Assembly: GCA_015061285.1 (NCBI GenBank)
Contig: SUWW01000009.1
Location: 1 to 64,000 of the forward strand
Reading direction: 5' to 3'
DNA length: 64,000 nt
DNA from: Bacteroidales bacterium
Lineage (GTDB): Bacteria > Bacteroidota > Bacteroidia > Bacteroidales > Marinilabiliaceae
The translations under genes and the position numbers were made by a program. This document shows positions 17,673 through 27,087 of this stretch, piece by piece (position 1 is the first letter of the stretch; each line of letters begins with the position of its first letter). The notes beneath the pieces were generated by a model. The model was given only the letters and a program-made list of their open reading frames with translations. It did no database searches and was not told the DNA's origin.

Positions 17673-19445
17673 CTATTCATATGTATACTGCGAAACATCC
17701 TGATTTTGAGGCTCTTCATTTAAGTGAGGATTAGAGAGCTTGTCGGTATCAGGGAAAGGAAGTGTAAATATCGATTTGTCGTATGATATAGCAGGAGCTT
17801 CGGTATATGCAGCGCTACTTACGTTCCATGAGGAATAACCACTCTCGAAGTAGGTTTTGTAGGCTTTGTCTAAGCCATCATAAGTACCACGTTTCTGAGA
17901 TTTCAGTTCTTCGATAGCTCTATCAGCATTGTAGTACGAAAGGCGCACAAAATCGTACCAGCGATCGCCTTCGAGAGCAAACTCCAAACGACGTTCCTTC
18001 CAAATCTTCTCCCACGTAATAGAGGTCTCTTCTACGTATGAGCAAGAGCGATTATGAACGGCATTGAAAGCCTCGAGAGCCTCGGCATTTGATGTCGTAC
18101 CTCCATCGAGAAGAGCTTGAGCCTCGGCAAGAACCAAGTAGACATCAGCGAGTCGCAAAATGTGTGTAGCCAACGATGTGCCCATGCGAACCATTGACAC
18201 TCCACAGCCATAAGGACCTTCGTTGTGGTCATACATATCACCTACAAGATGTTTCACATTGTGTGCGCCAGTTTGGAATGCAGGATTACCTTTGAGTTTA
18301 TTGCGCGATTTGATTGTAGCGGCATCTTCGTTGTAGCAGAAGTCGAGAACCTCAAAGCCGCCTTTAGAGAAAGTAGATAAATGGTCGGCCCAGAAATAAT
18401 CATACACATCGTTAGGCATCATCAACGTAGATTTACGACGAGCATCAACATTCTGGCGAGTTTCTGACAGTGGCGAGTCGCCAAATGCCTCAATCAAATC
18501 CACCGACGGACTTGCCCATTCGCCCCAAATATCGCCAATCTCCGAAAAGCCAGTGATGCCGAGGTCACTTTGAAGCGTGTTCTGTCGTGTCCAGTTGCCA
18601 CCTGCTGTTGTAGCTGCAGTCCATCGCCAAGCTATGAGACTTTCGTCGCATGTATTGCCCGTCAGACGGAAAATACGCCAAAAGTCAGGCTCAAGTTCGC
18701 GCCCTGAGTTATTCTTAACATCCGTAGCATACTCAACAGCCTTTTGCAAATCTTCTTTGTTGAGTGTGCCTGTCACGCCAGCTTTTGTGAGATAGACTTT
18801 AGCAAGCAAGCCTTTTGCGCAATATTTATCTATGCGTCCTGCTTCTGACGGTTTAGAAGGCAACCACTCAATGGCTTTCTTCAGCGTAAGTATTATATAA
18901 TCATAAACATTCTCTGGCGTAGCACGGTAGACATCATTATAGTTACCGGCAGCAATCATTGCCGTGTTGTCGTGAATGATTGGCACACCGCCAAACGAAC
19001 GAACGAGATAGAAATAGGCCATAGCCTTCCACACGAGGGCTTCACCCTTCACTTCGTTGCGAACAGCCTCAGTGGTAGCAGCACCTGCCAATTCGTCTAC
19101 ATTCTTCAAGAGCACATTAGCGTATGCATTCACACTCCAAAGCGATGCCGACATATTCACAAGGTCCTCGTCCGTACCATTCACAGTAAGAGTCAAATAT
19201 GGAGATGAACCCCAGTAGTAGTTGCCTGCCATGACCTCACCAACTTTGAAGAAACCTCGTTGGAAATCGTACCAAGGTGAATTGTAAAGCGTGGCAGAAG
19301 TAGAATGCAACTGAGCATCTGTCTTATAATATGTTTGGGTTGTGAAAGCATCTTCGGTAGGACGATCGAGGAAATCATCGCACGAAGAAAAACCTATCAT
19401 AGAGCCCATAGCAAGAGCTATATATTTTATATTATTTGTTTTCAT
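17673..19445 (-). CDS. SusD/RagB-family glycan-binding lipoprotein
   Basis: 590-residue outer-membrane lipoprotein that forms the lid of the SusCD transporter. Lipobox G-F-S-S-C (Cys23) followed by D-D-F-L-D, the usual SusD opening. TPR-like helices hold the fold, and the C-terminal SusD motif W-K-E-R-R-L-E-F-A-L-E-G-D-R is present near residue 485. It lies 28 bp after susC. Ligand specificity is inferred from the neighbouring mannan enzymes. Confidence 0.95.
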   Translation of the reverse strand: MKTNNIKYIALAMGSMIGFSSCDDFLDRPTEDAFTTQTYYKTDAQLHSTSATLYNSPWYDFQRGFFKVGEVMAGNYYWGSSPYLTLTVNGTDEDLVNMSASLWSVNAYANVLLKNVDELAGAATTEAVRNEVKGEALVWKAMAYFYLVRSFGGVPIIHDNTAMIAAGNYNDVYRATPENVYDYIILTLKKAIEWLPSKPSEAGRIDKYCAKGLLAKVYLTKAGVTGTLNKEDLQKAVEYATDVKNNSGRELEPDFWRIFRLTGNTCDESLIAWRWTAATTAGGNWTRQNTLQSDLGITGFSEIGDIWGEWASPSVDLIEAFGDSPLSETRQNVDARRKSTLMMPNDVYDYFWADHLSTFSKGGFEVLDFCYNEDAATIKSRNKLKGNPAFQTGAHNVKHLVGDMYDHNEGPYGCGVSMVRMGTSLATHILRLADVYLVLAEAQALLDGGTTSNAEALEAFNAVHNRSCSYVEETSITWEKIWKERRLEFALEGDRWYDFVRLSYYNADRAIEELKSQKRGTYDGLDKAYKTYFESGYSSWNVSSAAYTEAPAISYDKSIFTLPFPDTDKLSNPHLNEEPQNQDVSQYTYE

Positions 19446-19473
19446 TGTATTAAGATTTTCCGTTCGACTTAGA

Positions 19474-22400
19474 TTACCAGGTAATATTCAAACCAAAAGA
19501 ACAAGTAGAAGGCGATGGGTATCGTCCGTTGTCGAGTCCATACACATTAGCCGAAGCCGACGAAGCACCTATTTCTGGGTCGTAGCCAGTGTATTTAGTG
19601 ATGGTGAATACATTTTGGATATTTACGTAAGCACGCACATTCTCCAAACCTATTTTTGAAACGAGATCTTTAGGCAAAGTATAGCCGAGCGTGAGGTTCT
19701 TCAAACGTAAGTATGAACCATCTTCAATGTATCGATCGGAGATACGGTCGTTGTCGTTAGGGTCGTTGATGGTGGCGCGAGGAAGTTTTCCGCCTCCATT
19801 GACCACACGCACGTTGGTTACGTCTTGATACCAAACCCAAGCTATATATGAGCCATCGCCATAAACATCAACACCGTTTGAGTAATCTTTGTTTGGATCG
19901 ATAGCTTCGAGGCGTGTACGGTCATTGACGGAAGTTTGCTGATTGGCCCACGCAGAATTCATGTGCGTAGTCTTCATATTCAGATAGTTGAAAATCTTAT
20001 TACCATACGATCCGTTGAAGAACAAGGTAAGGTCGAAGCCTTTGTAGCGGAAGGTGTTTGTCCAGCCGAAGGTGAATTTAGGCATTGGAGAGCCGATGTT
20101 CACTTTGTCGTTTTCGTCTATTACTTTATCACCATTAACATCTACGTATTTCTGGTCGCCCACCCATGTGTTTTGGTATACATTAGGGTACAATCTGTCT
20201 TTATTATCAACTACACCATCTTTATTTACATCTTGATCTGTCGGTTGCCCTACTCTATGGTTAACTGTTTTATCCAATGGCGAGTTGATAATGTCATCAT
20301 AATCTTTGTATACACCATTGCACTTATAACCATAGAAATTATAAAGACTCTCACCAACCGTAGAACGCGACACTACATCGCTCCACTGACCATAGCCTTC
20401 AATTGCAGGTCCATCATACTCTTTGAGTTTGTTGCGGTTGAACGAAATTTGGAATTCAGAATCCCAAGAGAACTCACCTTCAAACGGATGTACGCCAAGT
20501 GTAATTTCGAGACCTTTGTTCTCTATAGTACCATAGTTACCGTATGGCGCAGCCAATGCCGATGAGCCATTACCTCGAGTGCCCATGTATGATGGCATTT
20601 GAAGTTGTGCAAGCATATCTTCAGACGTCTTCTTATATATGTCGACGGTAAGAGTTACTTTCTCGTGCAAGAAGCCTAAGTCAAGACCAAAGTTCCACTG
20701 CTCCTGAGTCTCCCATTTAACGGAAGAATTTGGTATGTTGGTAGGACGTTGACCCACGCCAAAGCCTGTCTCCATTTTCGACATCGAAGCACCCCACTTG
20801 TAGCCACCAATCGATGAGTTACCTGTTTGACCCCAACCTACGCGAATCTTGGCATTGGTCCAAATTTCAGAAGTTGGAAGGTTCTCCCAAAAGCTCTCAT
20901 TTGAAGCTCGCCACGATGCAGCTGCTGCATGGAATCCTGCCCAACGTTTATCTGGTCCGAAATTCGATGAACCATCGCGACGATATGTATATGTGAGATT
21001 GTAGCGATTGTCGTAGCTATATGTCAATCGACCGAACATAGATACCATCGACGAAGAGCCAAAACCATTTCCAATAGAGGGATCGTTGGTTCCCAAGGCT
21101 GGATTGTGAATCTCATCCGACTCCAAGCCTGTGTTCATAACAGAGATATAATCATATTTCGACTCCCAAGCCTCATGACCAACCATCAATGTATAGTTAT
21201 GCACATCGGCAATCACGTCATTCCACGTGATGTAGTTCTTCGACATCCAGAATGTATTGTTATTGCGCTGATTAGATGCTTCGTTTGACGCGCGAGTCCA
21301 AGTGCCAAGACTTACCATAGGCTCATAATGCTGCGCACGTGATGTTCCCCAATCGAAGCCAAATTCGGTATGCCAAACGAGTCTTTCGATAGGCTTAACC
21401 TCAGCAAATATGGCTCCATTGAGTTTTGTTCGGTCGAGCAGATTATCCTCGAGCAATGCCAATGCTATTGGATTAGGATTGGTAAAGCCTTCTTTTGATA
21501 CACTTGAATATGAACCATCGATATTATAAATAGGAATATCTGGTGGTGTAGTAAGAGAATACATAATTACGCCCTCATCTTGATCGGCCTTAAGCAAACG
21601 CTCTTTGGTGAACGAATACATAGCCGTAAGACCAAGTTTCAACCATTTGTTGAGCTGTGCATCGAGGTTCGAACGCAATGACAGACGTTTGAATTTAGAA
21701 CCAATGATAGTACCCTCTTGATTCATAAATCCGCCCGATACGTAGTACTGCACCTTCTCCGAACCACCTTGAGCCGATAGCTGATGTTGATGCTGGAATG
21801 CGGTGCGGAATATTGCGTCTTGCCAATTTGTACCCTTGCCAAGAATTGAAGGATTAGAATAGTAGCTGCTCTCTTCGGTAAACGAGCCTTCGCCGCTTTT
21901 GCCAAGGTCGTTGAGATATTCGGCAAACTCGCGGAGGTCCATAATATCGAGTTTCTTCATCTGTTTGCTCCAAGCCACCATTCCGTCGTAGGTAAACTTA
22001 GCGTCGCCAGCTTTACCGCGTTTTGTGGTTATGAGCACAACGCCATTAGCACCTTGCGCACCATAGATGGCTGTTGCCGACGCATCTTTCAAGATTTCCA
22101 TACTTACGATGTCGGCTGGGTTGATGGTTGAGAGTGGCGAAATGGTCGAAACCGAGCCATTACCAAGAGCATCGCCCAAACCATAATCGGCGCCCGACTG
22201 TCCTTGCGACTGAACTATCACACCATCAATCACATACAATGGCTCGGCATTGGCATTGATAGTAGCCTGACCACGCACTCGAATTGACGATGATGAACCC
22301 GGAGCACCTGAGTTGTTAACCGACTGCACACCAGCAGCACGGCCTTGCAACGATTGGTCGAGGTTTGTTATCACCGAACCTTTGATTGCTTCTTCTCCCA

Positions 22401-22779
22401 CCGAGACCGATGCTCCCGATAGATCCGACTTCTTCATAGTACCATAACCAACCACCACAACCTCATCTACTTCTCGAGATTCTGGTTGAAGCGATACGTT
22501 TATTGTACCTCCATTGCCAACATTCTGACTCTGGGCTACATAACCAATAAACGAAAATGTTAATTCACTCCCCTGAGGAGCGCTAAACGAATAATTACCA
22601 TCGAAATCGGTAATTGTTCCATTGGTAGTGCCCGACACAACTACATTCACTCCTGGTAACGGTTGATTTGTGTCGTCGGTCACTCTACCTGTCACCTTCA
22701 CATTGTTCTGAGCCCACACCGACTGTATCAGCACTGTGCTACACAACAACAAAAGCATCACATGCAAAACGTTCTTCAT
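19474..22779 (-). CDS. SusC/RagA-family TonB-dependent outer-membrane transporter
   Basis: 1101-residue receptor that imports oligosaccharides with SusD. After a signal peptide come a carboxypeptidase-D-like domain (G-R-V-T-D-D, P-L-P-G-V-N-V), the segment V-D-E-V-V-V-V-G-Y-G-T-M-K-K, a plug domain with A-S-A-T-A-I-Y-G-A-Q-G-A-N-G-V, and a 22-strand barrel ending in F-G-L-N-I-T-W. First gene of the PUL, behind a promoter at 22842-22849. Expected substrates are manno-oligosaccharides. Confidence 0.96.
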   Translation of the reverse strand: MKNVLHVMLLLLCSTVLIQSVWAQNNVKVTGRVTDDTNQPLPGVNVVVSGTTNGTITDFDGNYSFSAPQGSELTFSFIGYVAQSQNVGNGGTINVSLQPESREVDEVVVVGYGTMKKSDLSGASVSVGEEAIKGSVITNLDQSLQGRAAGVQSVNNSGAPGSSSSIRVRGQATINANAEPLYVIDGVIVQSQGQSGADYGLGDALGNGSVSTISPLSTINPADIVSMEILKDASATAIYGAQGANGVVLITTKRGKAGDAKFTYDGMVAWSKQMKKLDIMDLREFAEYLNDLGKSGEGSFTEESSYYSNPSILGKGTNWQDAIFRTAFQHQHQLSAQGGSEKVQYYVSGGFMNQEGTIIGSKFKRLSLRSNLDAQLNKWLKLGLTAMYSFTKERLLKADQDEGVIMYSLTTPPDIPIYNIDGSYSSVSKEGFTNPNPIALALLEDNLLDRTKLNGAIFAEVKPIERLVWHTEFGFDWGTSRAQHYEPMVSLGTWTRASNEASNQRNNNTFWMSKNYITWNDVIADVHNYTLMVGHEAWESKYDYISVMNTGLESDEIHNPALGTNDPSIGNGFGSSSMVSMFGRLTYSYDNRYNLTYTYRRDGSSNFGPDKRWAGFHAAAASWRASNESFWENLPTSEIWTNAKIRVGWGQTGNSSIGGYKWGASMSKMETGFGVGQRPTNIPNSSVKWETQEQWNFGLDLGFLHEKVTLTVDIYKKTSEDMLAQLQMPSYMGTRGNGSSALAAPYGNYGTIENKGLEITLGVHPFEGEFSWDSEFQISFNRNKLKEYDGPAIEGYGQWSDVVSRSTVGESLYNFYGYKCNGVYKDYDDIINSPLDKTVNHRVGQPTDQDVNKDGVVDNKDRLYPNVYQNTWVGDQKYVDVNGDKVIDENDKVNIGSPMPKFTFGWTNTFRYKGFDLTLFFNGSYGNKIFNYLNMKTTHMNSAWANQQTSVNDRTRLEAIDPNKDYSNGVDVYGDGSYIAWVWYQDVTNVRVVNGGGKLPRATINDPNDNDRISDRYIEDGSYLRLKNLTLGYTLPKDLVSKIGLENVRAYVNIQNVFTITKYTGYDPEIGASSASANVYGLDNGRYPSPSTCSFGLNITW

Positions 22780-22841
22780 AAAATACTTGTCTGTTTTCGT
22801 TAGTACTCAACAACTCACTTTTTCATAAATTGTGATAGTGT

Positions 22842-22849
22842 CAAATTTA
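22842..22849 (-). promoter_or_regulatory. -7 box of the mannan PUL promoter
   Basis: TAAATTTG on the minus strand, matching TAnnTTTG, about 63 bp before the susC ATG. No good -33 TTTG is seen at the expected distance, which is common for activator-dependent promoters. Confidence 0.6.
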
Positions 22850-23020
22850 CACCAACAGAAACATATTATATTGATACTATCTTGTCATGCTATTGTTATT
22901 TATTATCAATCCTTAACTTTTATTAACCCGACGAGTAGACGCATGGGGGCTTCTTAGTTTTTGGTTTTACCAACAATAGATTTCCCATTCGCACTGCATA
23001 TCTACGCCTCGTAATAGAAC

Positions 23021-23055
23021 AAAAAAAAGGTCGACCTCTACTCGAAGCCGACCTT
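23021..23055 (-). terminator. Terminator of the ROK kinase gene
   Basis: Minus-strand arms AAGGTCG/CGACCTT followed by a T-run, 21 bp after the ROK stop. It separates this gene from the PUL transcript. Confidence 0.8.
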
Positions 23056-23075
23056 ATATACAATAAGAATAATGA

Positions 23076-24065
23076 TTAATTCTTTTCTGCCTCTTTCCAA
23101 ACCAAAGCCGAAGCACCTACTATTGCAGCATCGCCAAGTTTCAATTGAGAAGGAACAATCTTAACTGTGCCTTTGAACGTAGGCAATAGGTATTTATCAA
23201 GATTTCGACGAATTGGCTCAAAAAGAATCTCACCAGCAGCCGTAGGGCCACCGAACAAGAAAATTGCTTCGGGCGCAGTGTGATGAATGGTGTCTGCCAT
23301 GCCGCGAGCGAGGTAATCGCCAGTGCGTTCAAACACCTCAAGTGCTATTTTATCGCCATTCTGGGCAGCTATGCATACATCTTTGGCAGTCAACTCGTTG
23401 AACGATTTGTTTGCGAGTTCACTATCCGTTGCATTATAGTATGCAAGGAGTTCGAATGCTGTACGTTTGATACCACCAGCCGAACAATACGATTCCAAGT
23501 GTCCATTGATGCCACAGCCGCAAGCACGACCGCCAGGAACCAACATTGTGTGACCGCATTCGCCAGCAAAGCCATTGAATCCGTAGACCAAGTCGCCATT
23601 AACTATTATGCCACTGCCTACACCCGTGCCAAGCGTATACATAACGAAATCTTTCATGCCCTTCGCTCCGCCGTAAATCATTTCGCCCATTGCGGCTGCA
23701 TTTGCATCGTTGGTGAGTGCAATGTGGGAGAGTTCAGGAAATTCCGTTTTGAGCATATTCACAAGCGGAACAACACCTTTGAACGAAAGGTTTGGCGCAT
23801 GCTCAATATTTCCAGTATAATAGTTTGCATTAGGAGCACCGATACCAATGCCGAGAACGTTAATGTCGGAATTGAGTTGCTTCACGTCGTGAATCAGCTC
23901 GCGAATAGTCTCGGCCATAGAAGCCACGTAGCGAGCAGCATCGCCATGCTTCGGTGTCTCAATGGATTTCTTTATCAACACATTACCAGCTTCGTCGACA
24001 ACGCCTATTGCGGTATTCGTACCGCCAATGTCGATACCAAGAGCCAATTGCTTTTCTTTACTCAT
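23076..24065 (-). CDS. ROK-family sugar kinase, probable glucokinase
   Basis: Cytoplasmic ATP-dependent hexose kinase of 329 residues. The phosphate-binding motif G-I-D-I-G-G-T-N is near residues 11-18, the catalytic Asp is in T-N-D-A-N-A-A near residue 120, and the zinc-type ROK signature C-G-C-G-I-N-G-H-L-E lies near residue 183. No DNA-binding domain, so it is an enzyme and not a ROK repressor. Glucose released by the GH130 phosphorylase could be its substrate; mannose or fructose cannot be excluded. Confidence 0.9.
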   Translation of the reverse strand: MSKEKQLALGIDIGGTNTAIGVVDEAGNVLIKKSIETPKHGDAARYVASMAETIRELIHDVKQLNSDINVLGIGIGAPNANYYTGNIEHAPNLSFKGVVPLVNMLKTEFPELSHIALTNDANAAAMGEMIYGGAKGMKDFVMYTLGTGVGSGIIVNGDLVYGFNGFAGECGHTMLVPGGRACGCGINGHLESYCSAGGIKRTAFELLAYYNATDSELANKSFNELTAKDVCIAAQNGDKIALEVFERTGDYLARGMADTIHHTAPEAIFLFGGPTAAGEILFEPIRRNLDKYLLPTFKGTVKIVPSQLKLGDAAIVGASALVWKEAEKN

Positions 24066-24150
24066 TGTTTTAGTTTTATTTCGGTTGTTTGATGATTGGT
24101 TTATTTCTCAAAGCGCGCAATATTAACCAATTTTTACTTTTCGACGACAA

Positions 24151-24240
24151 TAATTAAGTACGAATTCATAATTACGATTTCGAAATCATCTAATTACGAG
24201 ACACCATCGCTCTCGCTATTCGCAACTCGTAATTAATTGT
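24151..24240. repeat. Degenerate inverted A/T words (ACGAATT/TAATTACGAG)
   Basis: The gap between the ROK and DUF3109 genes holds AATTAAGTACGAATTC, ATAATTACG, TAATTACGAG and CTCGTAATTAATT, partly inverted copies of one word. The same words are found at 7758-7838. Non-coding. Confidence 0.45.
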
Positions 24241-24827
24241 CATTTTCTTGAACCGAAACTGCGTTCAACTTCTGGTGCAGCTATTTCAAGTTGGTGATAG
24301 AATTCCTCTCCATACTTACGAATAAGAGGCTCACGAAGAAATTTATATACAGGCAAACCAAGCTTTTCGCCGAGTTTCTTAGCTGCTTTACATACTGCCC
24401 AGTCGTGAACGTTGAGAGCTTCATAAGATGTGTATTTCGTGACTCTTATTGGGTAAAGATGACACGAGATGGGCTTATAGAAATCTATTTTCCCCTCGCG
24501 ATAGGCACGTTCTATGGCGCATTTCCAACAACCATCTTCATCACGATAAGTATACACACACTCACGACCATTAATTATGGGCGTAACCTTGTCGCCGTCC
24601 TCGTCGATCACCCATTTGCCTTGGCGAGCTATCTCTGCGCGCTCTTTTTCGTTAAGATAAGGCTCCACAATCGGATAAATTTTTTCAAGTATTTCTGTTT
24701 CGGCATCATCGAGCGGTGCACCCGAATCGCCTTCTACGCAGCATTCTCCTGCACATTTACTGAGGTCGCAGCAATACTTACGTAGAAAAACATCGCTACT
24801 TATAATCTTATCATCGATTTGTATCAT
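24240..24827 (-). CDS. DUF3109 family protein
   Basis: 195-residue cytoplasmic protein of unknown function, widespread in Bacteroidetes. It is rich in cysteine: Y-C-C-D-L-S-K-C-x3-C-C-V near residues 17-29, a further Cys in G-R-E-C-V-Y, G-C-W-K-C-A-I and S-C-H-L-Y-P-I, a pattern suggesting an Fe-S cluster or zinc site. The open frame runs upstream to 25079, but that part overlaps the neighbouring gene and a terminator, so the ATG at 24827 (M-I-Q-I-D-D) is chosen. Confidence in function is low. Confidence 0.85.
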   Translation of the reverse strand: MIQIDDKIISSDVFLRKYCCDLSKCAGECCVEGDSGAPLDDAETEILEKIYPIVEPYLNEKERAEIARQGKWVIDEDGDKVTPIINGRECVYTYRDEDGCWKCAIERAYREGKIDFYKPISCHLYPIRVTKYTSYEALNVHDWAVCKAAKKLGEKLGLPVYKFLREPLIRKYGEEFYHQLEIAAPEVERSFGSRK

Positions 24828-24837
24828 ACTTATGATG

Positions 24838-24868
24838 CTAAAAAAAGAGGCCGCCCAATGGCAGCCCC
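24838..24868 (-). terminator. Terminator after the zinc-ribbon protein gene
   Basis: Minus-strand GGCTGCC and GGCGGCC pair around ATTG (one G-U) and are followed by T7. It lies 10 bp upstream of the DUF3109 start, so that gene may depend on readthrough. Confidence 0.75.
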
Positions 24869-24897
24869 CACACACATACTTAAAACTTCTTCTGAAT

Positions 24898-25695
24898 CTA
24901 TTTTGATGCTTCTCTAACAGCCTCAAGATCAGCCATTGGAGTGTCAATATCATTATCAACCAAGATGCGACCGCAATACTCGCAAACAATGAGTTTTTTG
25001 CGGAGGCGAATATCAAGTTGACGTTGAGGTGGAATCTTGTTGAAGCAGCCACCGCAAGCGCCACGACTAACAGTAACAACAGCTAAACCATTGCGGGCAT
25101 TGCCACGAATGCGGTTAAATGATGCGAGTTCGCGTTCGTTGATACCTTCGCTAATTTTAGCAGCTTCGGCAAGGAGTCTATCCTCGTCTTGCTTGGTATC
25201 AGCTACAATGGAATCGAGCTCCGAACGCTTAACCTGCAAGTCTGATTTGCGCTCAGCTATGCGAACTTTAGCGTCTTCAGAGAGTTGTTTCTTTCTCTCA
25301 AGTTCAGCGGTGTATTCACGAATACGTTTTTCGCAAAGTTGTTTCTCAAGATTCTGATATTCAATCTCTTTAGAGATTGCGTCATATTCACGATTGTTAC
25401 GAACGGTGTTCTGCTGCTCTTCATATTTCTTGATAGCAGCTTCGGCGTCCTTTATCTCGTGTTTCTTATTAGCAATATCGGCATTTAGTTTGTCGATTTC
25501 ATCATCGAAGTTAGCAATACGAGTTTCCAAACCGGCAATCTCATCTTCGAGGTCCTGCACTTCGAGAGGAAGTTCACCTCTAAGAGTTCTGATTTTGTCG
25601 ATTTCGGTGCTTACTTTTTGCAAGTCGTAAAGAGCTCTGAGACGTTCCTCTACAGATGCCTCTTTGGCTGTTGCTTTTGTTTCAGTAGATGCCAT
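24898..25695 (-). CDS. Coiled-coil protein with C-terminal C4 zinc ribbon (COG1579)
   Basis: 265 residues. A long antiparallel coiled coil (about residues 20-190) is followed by a zinc ribbon with two knuckles, C-G-G-C and C-E-Y-C-G, near residues 207-240. The family is conserved in many bacteria without a settled function; nucleic-acid binding has been suggested. The frame opens at a TTG (25710) that overlaps the Nif3 stop; ATG 25695 (M-A-S-T) is the likelier start. Part of a run with nif3 and merR. Confidence 0.88.
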   Translation of the reverse strand: MASTETKATAKEASVEERLRALYDLQKVSTEIDKIRTLRGELPLEVQDLEDEIAGLETRIANFDDEIDKLNADIANKKHEIKDAEAAIKKYEEQQNTVRNNREYDAISKEIEYQNLEKQLCEKRIREYTAELERKKQLSEDAKVRIAERKSDLQVKRSELDSIVADTKQDEDRLLAEAAKISEGINERELASFNRIRGNARNGLAVVTVSRGACGGCFNKIPPQRQLDIRLRKKLIVCEYCGRILVDNDIDTPMADLEAVREASK

Positions 25696-25706
25696 ATATC
25701 TATTAA

Positions 25707-26492
25707 TCAAATGTATTTTATAGGGTTAGAGCATTGGCTCATTTTACAGCGCGCGAAGTTAGATAATTTCCCTGATAATAAATCATAAAAAAGTTGTTTG
25801 GTCATTTGTTCGCTTTCCCAATGACCTATATCAGCAATAACTATGCGCTCTCCAGCCTCTGCCATCTGATGATATTTTACGTCAGCGGTTATATATGCAT
25901 CGGCAGCACTCTTCACGGCATTGCCAACGAACTCCGAGCCACTTCCTGTGCATATAGCCACACGCGAGACTCTATCTGAATTGCCACTCATACGTATGCT
26001 GCTACAACCAACTTTCTCCTTAACATATGCAGCAAATTCGCCAACCGACATAGCCATAGGCAACTCGCCAACTACGCCATAACCAATACTTCCATCAGCT
26101 TCGGGCACCAATATTTCGCAGTGCTGCATATTGAGTATTTGCGCAAGTCGCGCACTGGTGCCTTGCCGGCTCTTATCGCAGCAGGTGTGCGATGCATACA
26201 GTGCAATGCCTCGTTGAATGGCCTTCATTATTACTCGCTGCTCGCCTGTGGCGCCAACAAGACGCTTCACGCCACGAAACATTAGTGGATGATGTGCCAC
26301 AATCATATTACACCCTTCTGCAATGGCCTCGTCGACTACGTCTTCAGTAATATCTACAGATGTAAGTACGCCAGTAACTTTGTCGCTACGGCAACCCACG
26401 AGCAATCCGCTATTATCCCACGCGTCTTGCGTCGATTCTGGGTATTGCATATTTATTATGTCGGCTATTTCGCCTACTGTAATGCTACTCAT
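25707..26492 (-). CDS. Nif3-like dinuclear metal-centre protein
   Basis: 261-residue member of the Nif3/YbgI family (GTP cyclohydrolase I type 2 fold), hexameric in homologues with a two-metal site. Ligands are visible: A-H-H-P near residue 65, H-T-C-C-D near residue 100 and G-H-W-E-S-E near residue 224. The usual H-T-N-x-D is altered to H-T-C-C-D, and the following loop K-S-R-Q-G is unlike the common A-P-G-G. The start overlaps the end of merR by 8 bp. Confidence 0.88.
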   Translation of the reverse strand: MSSITVGEIADIINMQYPESTQDAWDNSGLLVGCRSDKVTGVLTSVDITEDVVDEAIAEGCNMIVAHHPLMFRGVKRLVGATGEQRVIMKAIQRGIALYASHTCCDKSRQGTSARLAQILNMQHCEILVPEADGSIGYGVVGELPMAMSVGEFAAYVKEKVGCSSIRMSGNSDRVSRVAICTGSGSEFVGNAVKSAADAYITADVKYHQMAEAGERIVIADIGHWESEQMTKQLFYDLLSGKLSNFARCKMSQCSNPIKYI

Positions 26493-26841
26493 TTTGTTTG
26501 TTTTTCAGCAAATTGACAATACCCACAAGTTTACTACGAACATCTTCAAGGCGCTTTACCACTTCAATATTATTAATGGTATCCTGACGATTGTCTTGCA
26601 GTTTTTTCTTCACACCAGCTATGGTCAGACCACGTTCACGCACCAAGATAAAAATCATGCGCAAGTTGTCGATGTCGCGCTGAGTGAAGAGTCGATTACC
26701 CTTCTTGTTGCGTTGCGGTTTAAGAATATCAAACTCGTTCTCCCAATAGCGAATAAGCGACACTTTTACATTGAACATTTCAGCCACTTCGCCTATGGTG
26801 TAGAATAGTTTGTTATTTTTCTTCTCTTGAGTGCTTTCCAT
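26485..26841 (-). CDS. MerR-family transcriptional regulator
   Basis: 118-residue DNA-binding protein with an N-terminal winged helix (Y-T-I-G-E-V-A-E-M-F-N-V, I-R-Y-W-E-N-E-F) and a short coiled coil. There is no C-terminal ligand domain, as in the small MerR proteins common in Bacteroidetes. It overlaps nif3, so co-translation is likely. Target genes unknown. Confidence 0.88.
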   Translation of the reverse strand: MESTQEKKNNKLFYTIGEVAEMFNVKVSLIRYWENEFDILKPQRNKKGNRLFTQRDIDNLRMIFILVRERGLTIAGVKKKLQDNRQDTINNIEVVKRLEDVRSKLVGIVNLLKNKQNE

Positions 26842-26872
26842 AGCTATAGTTTAACAGTTTATCGACACTTCA

Positions 26873-27082
26873 TTAGTCAAACAACGAAGGATAATCTTCG
26901 ACAAGACGCCCCATAACATAGCGCACAGCACTTTCTCGAATCGTTGCCGCACGGCTCGACTTACGATGCTTCCGAGCATAATCATCGATAATTTTCAATT
27001 CCTTATCCGAGAGACGTATTGTGACTTTATGTTCTCGAATTTCGCTGATGTTATTCTGTATCTTGTGTCGATTTTTCTGCAT
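26873..27082 (-). CDS. Small ribbon-helix-helix-like protein
   Basis: 69 residues with a beta strand H-K-V-T-I-R-L-S followed by D-K-E-L-K-I-I-D-D-Y-A and a second helix around S-S-R-A-A-T-I-R-E-S-A-V-R-Y-V, the layout of MetJ/Arc/CopG-like DNA-binding proteins. Basic N terminus. It starts 5 bp after the S41 protease stop and 31 bp before merR, so it belongs to the same transcript. It could be an antitoxin-type repressor, but no toxin gene is seen beside it. Confidence 0.7.
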   Translation of the reverse strand: MQKNRHKIQNNISEIREHKVTIRLSDKELKIIDDYARKHRKSSRAATIRESAVRYVMGRLVEDYPSLFD

Positions 27083-27087
27083 ATCAT

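Noticed and set aside
23076-24065. ROK protein as the PUL repressor
   Set aside because: It has the kinase motifs but no N-terminal helix-turn-helix domain.
24828-25079. N-terminal extension of the DUF3109 frame with hydrophobic segments
   Set aside because: Overlaps the zinc-ribbon gene and its terminator on the same strand; the family N terminus begins at 24827.
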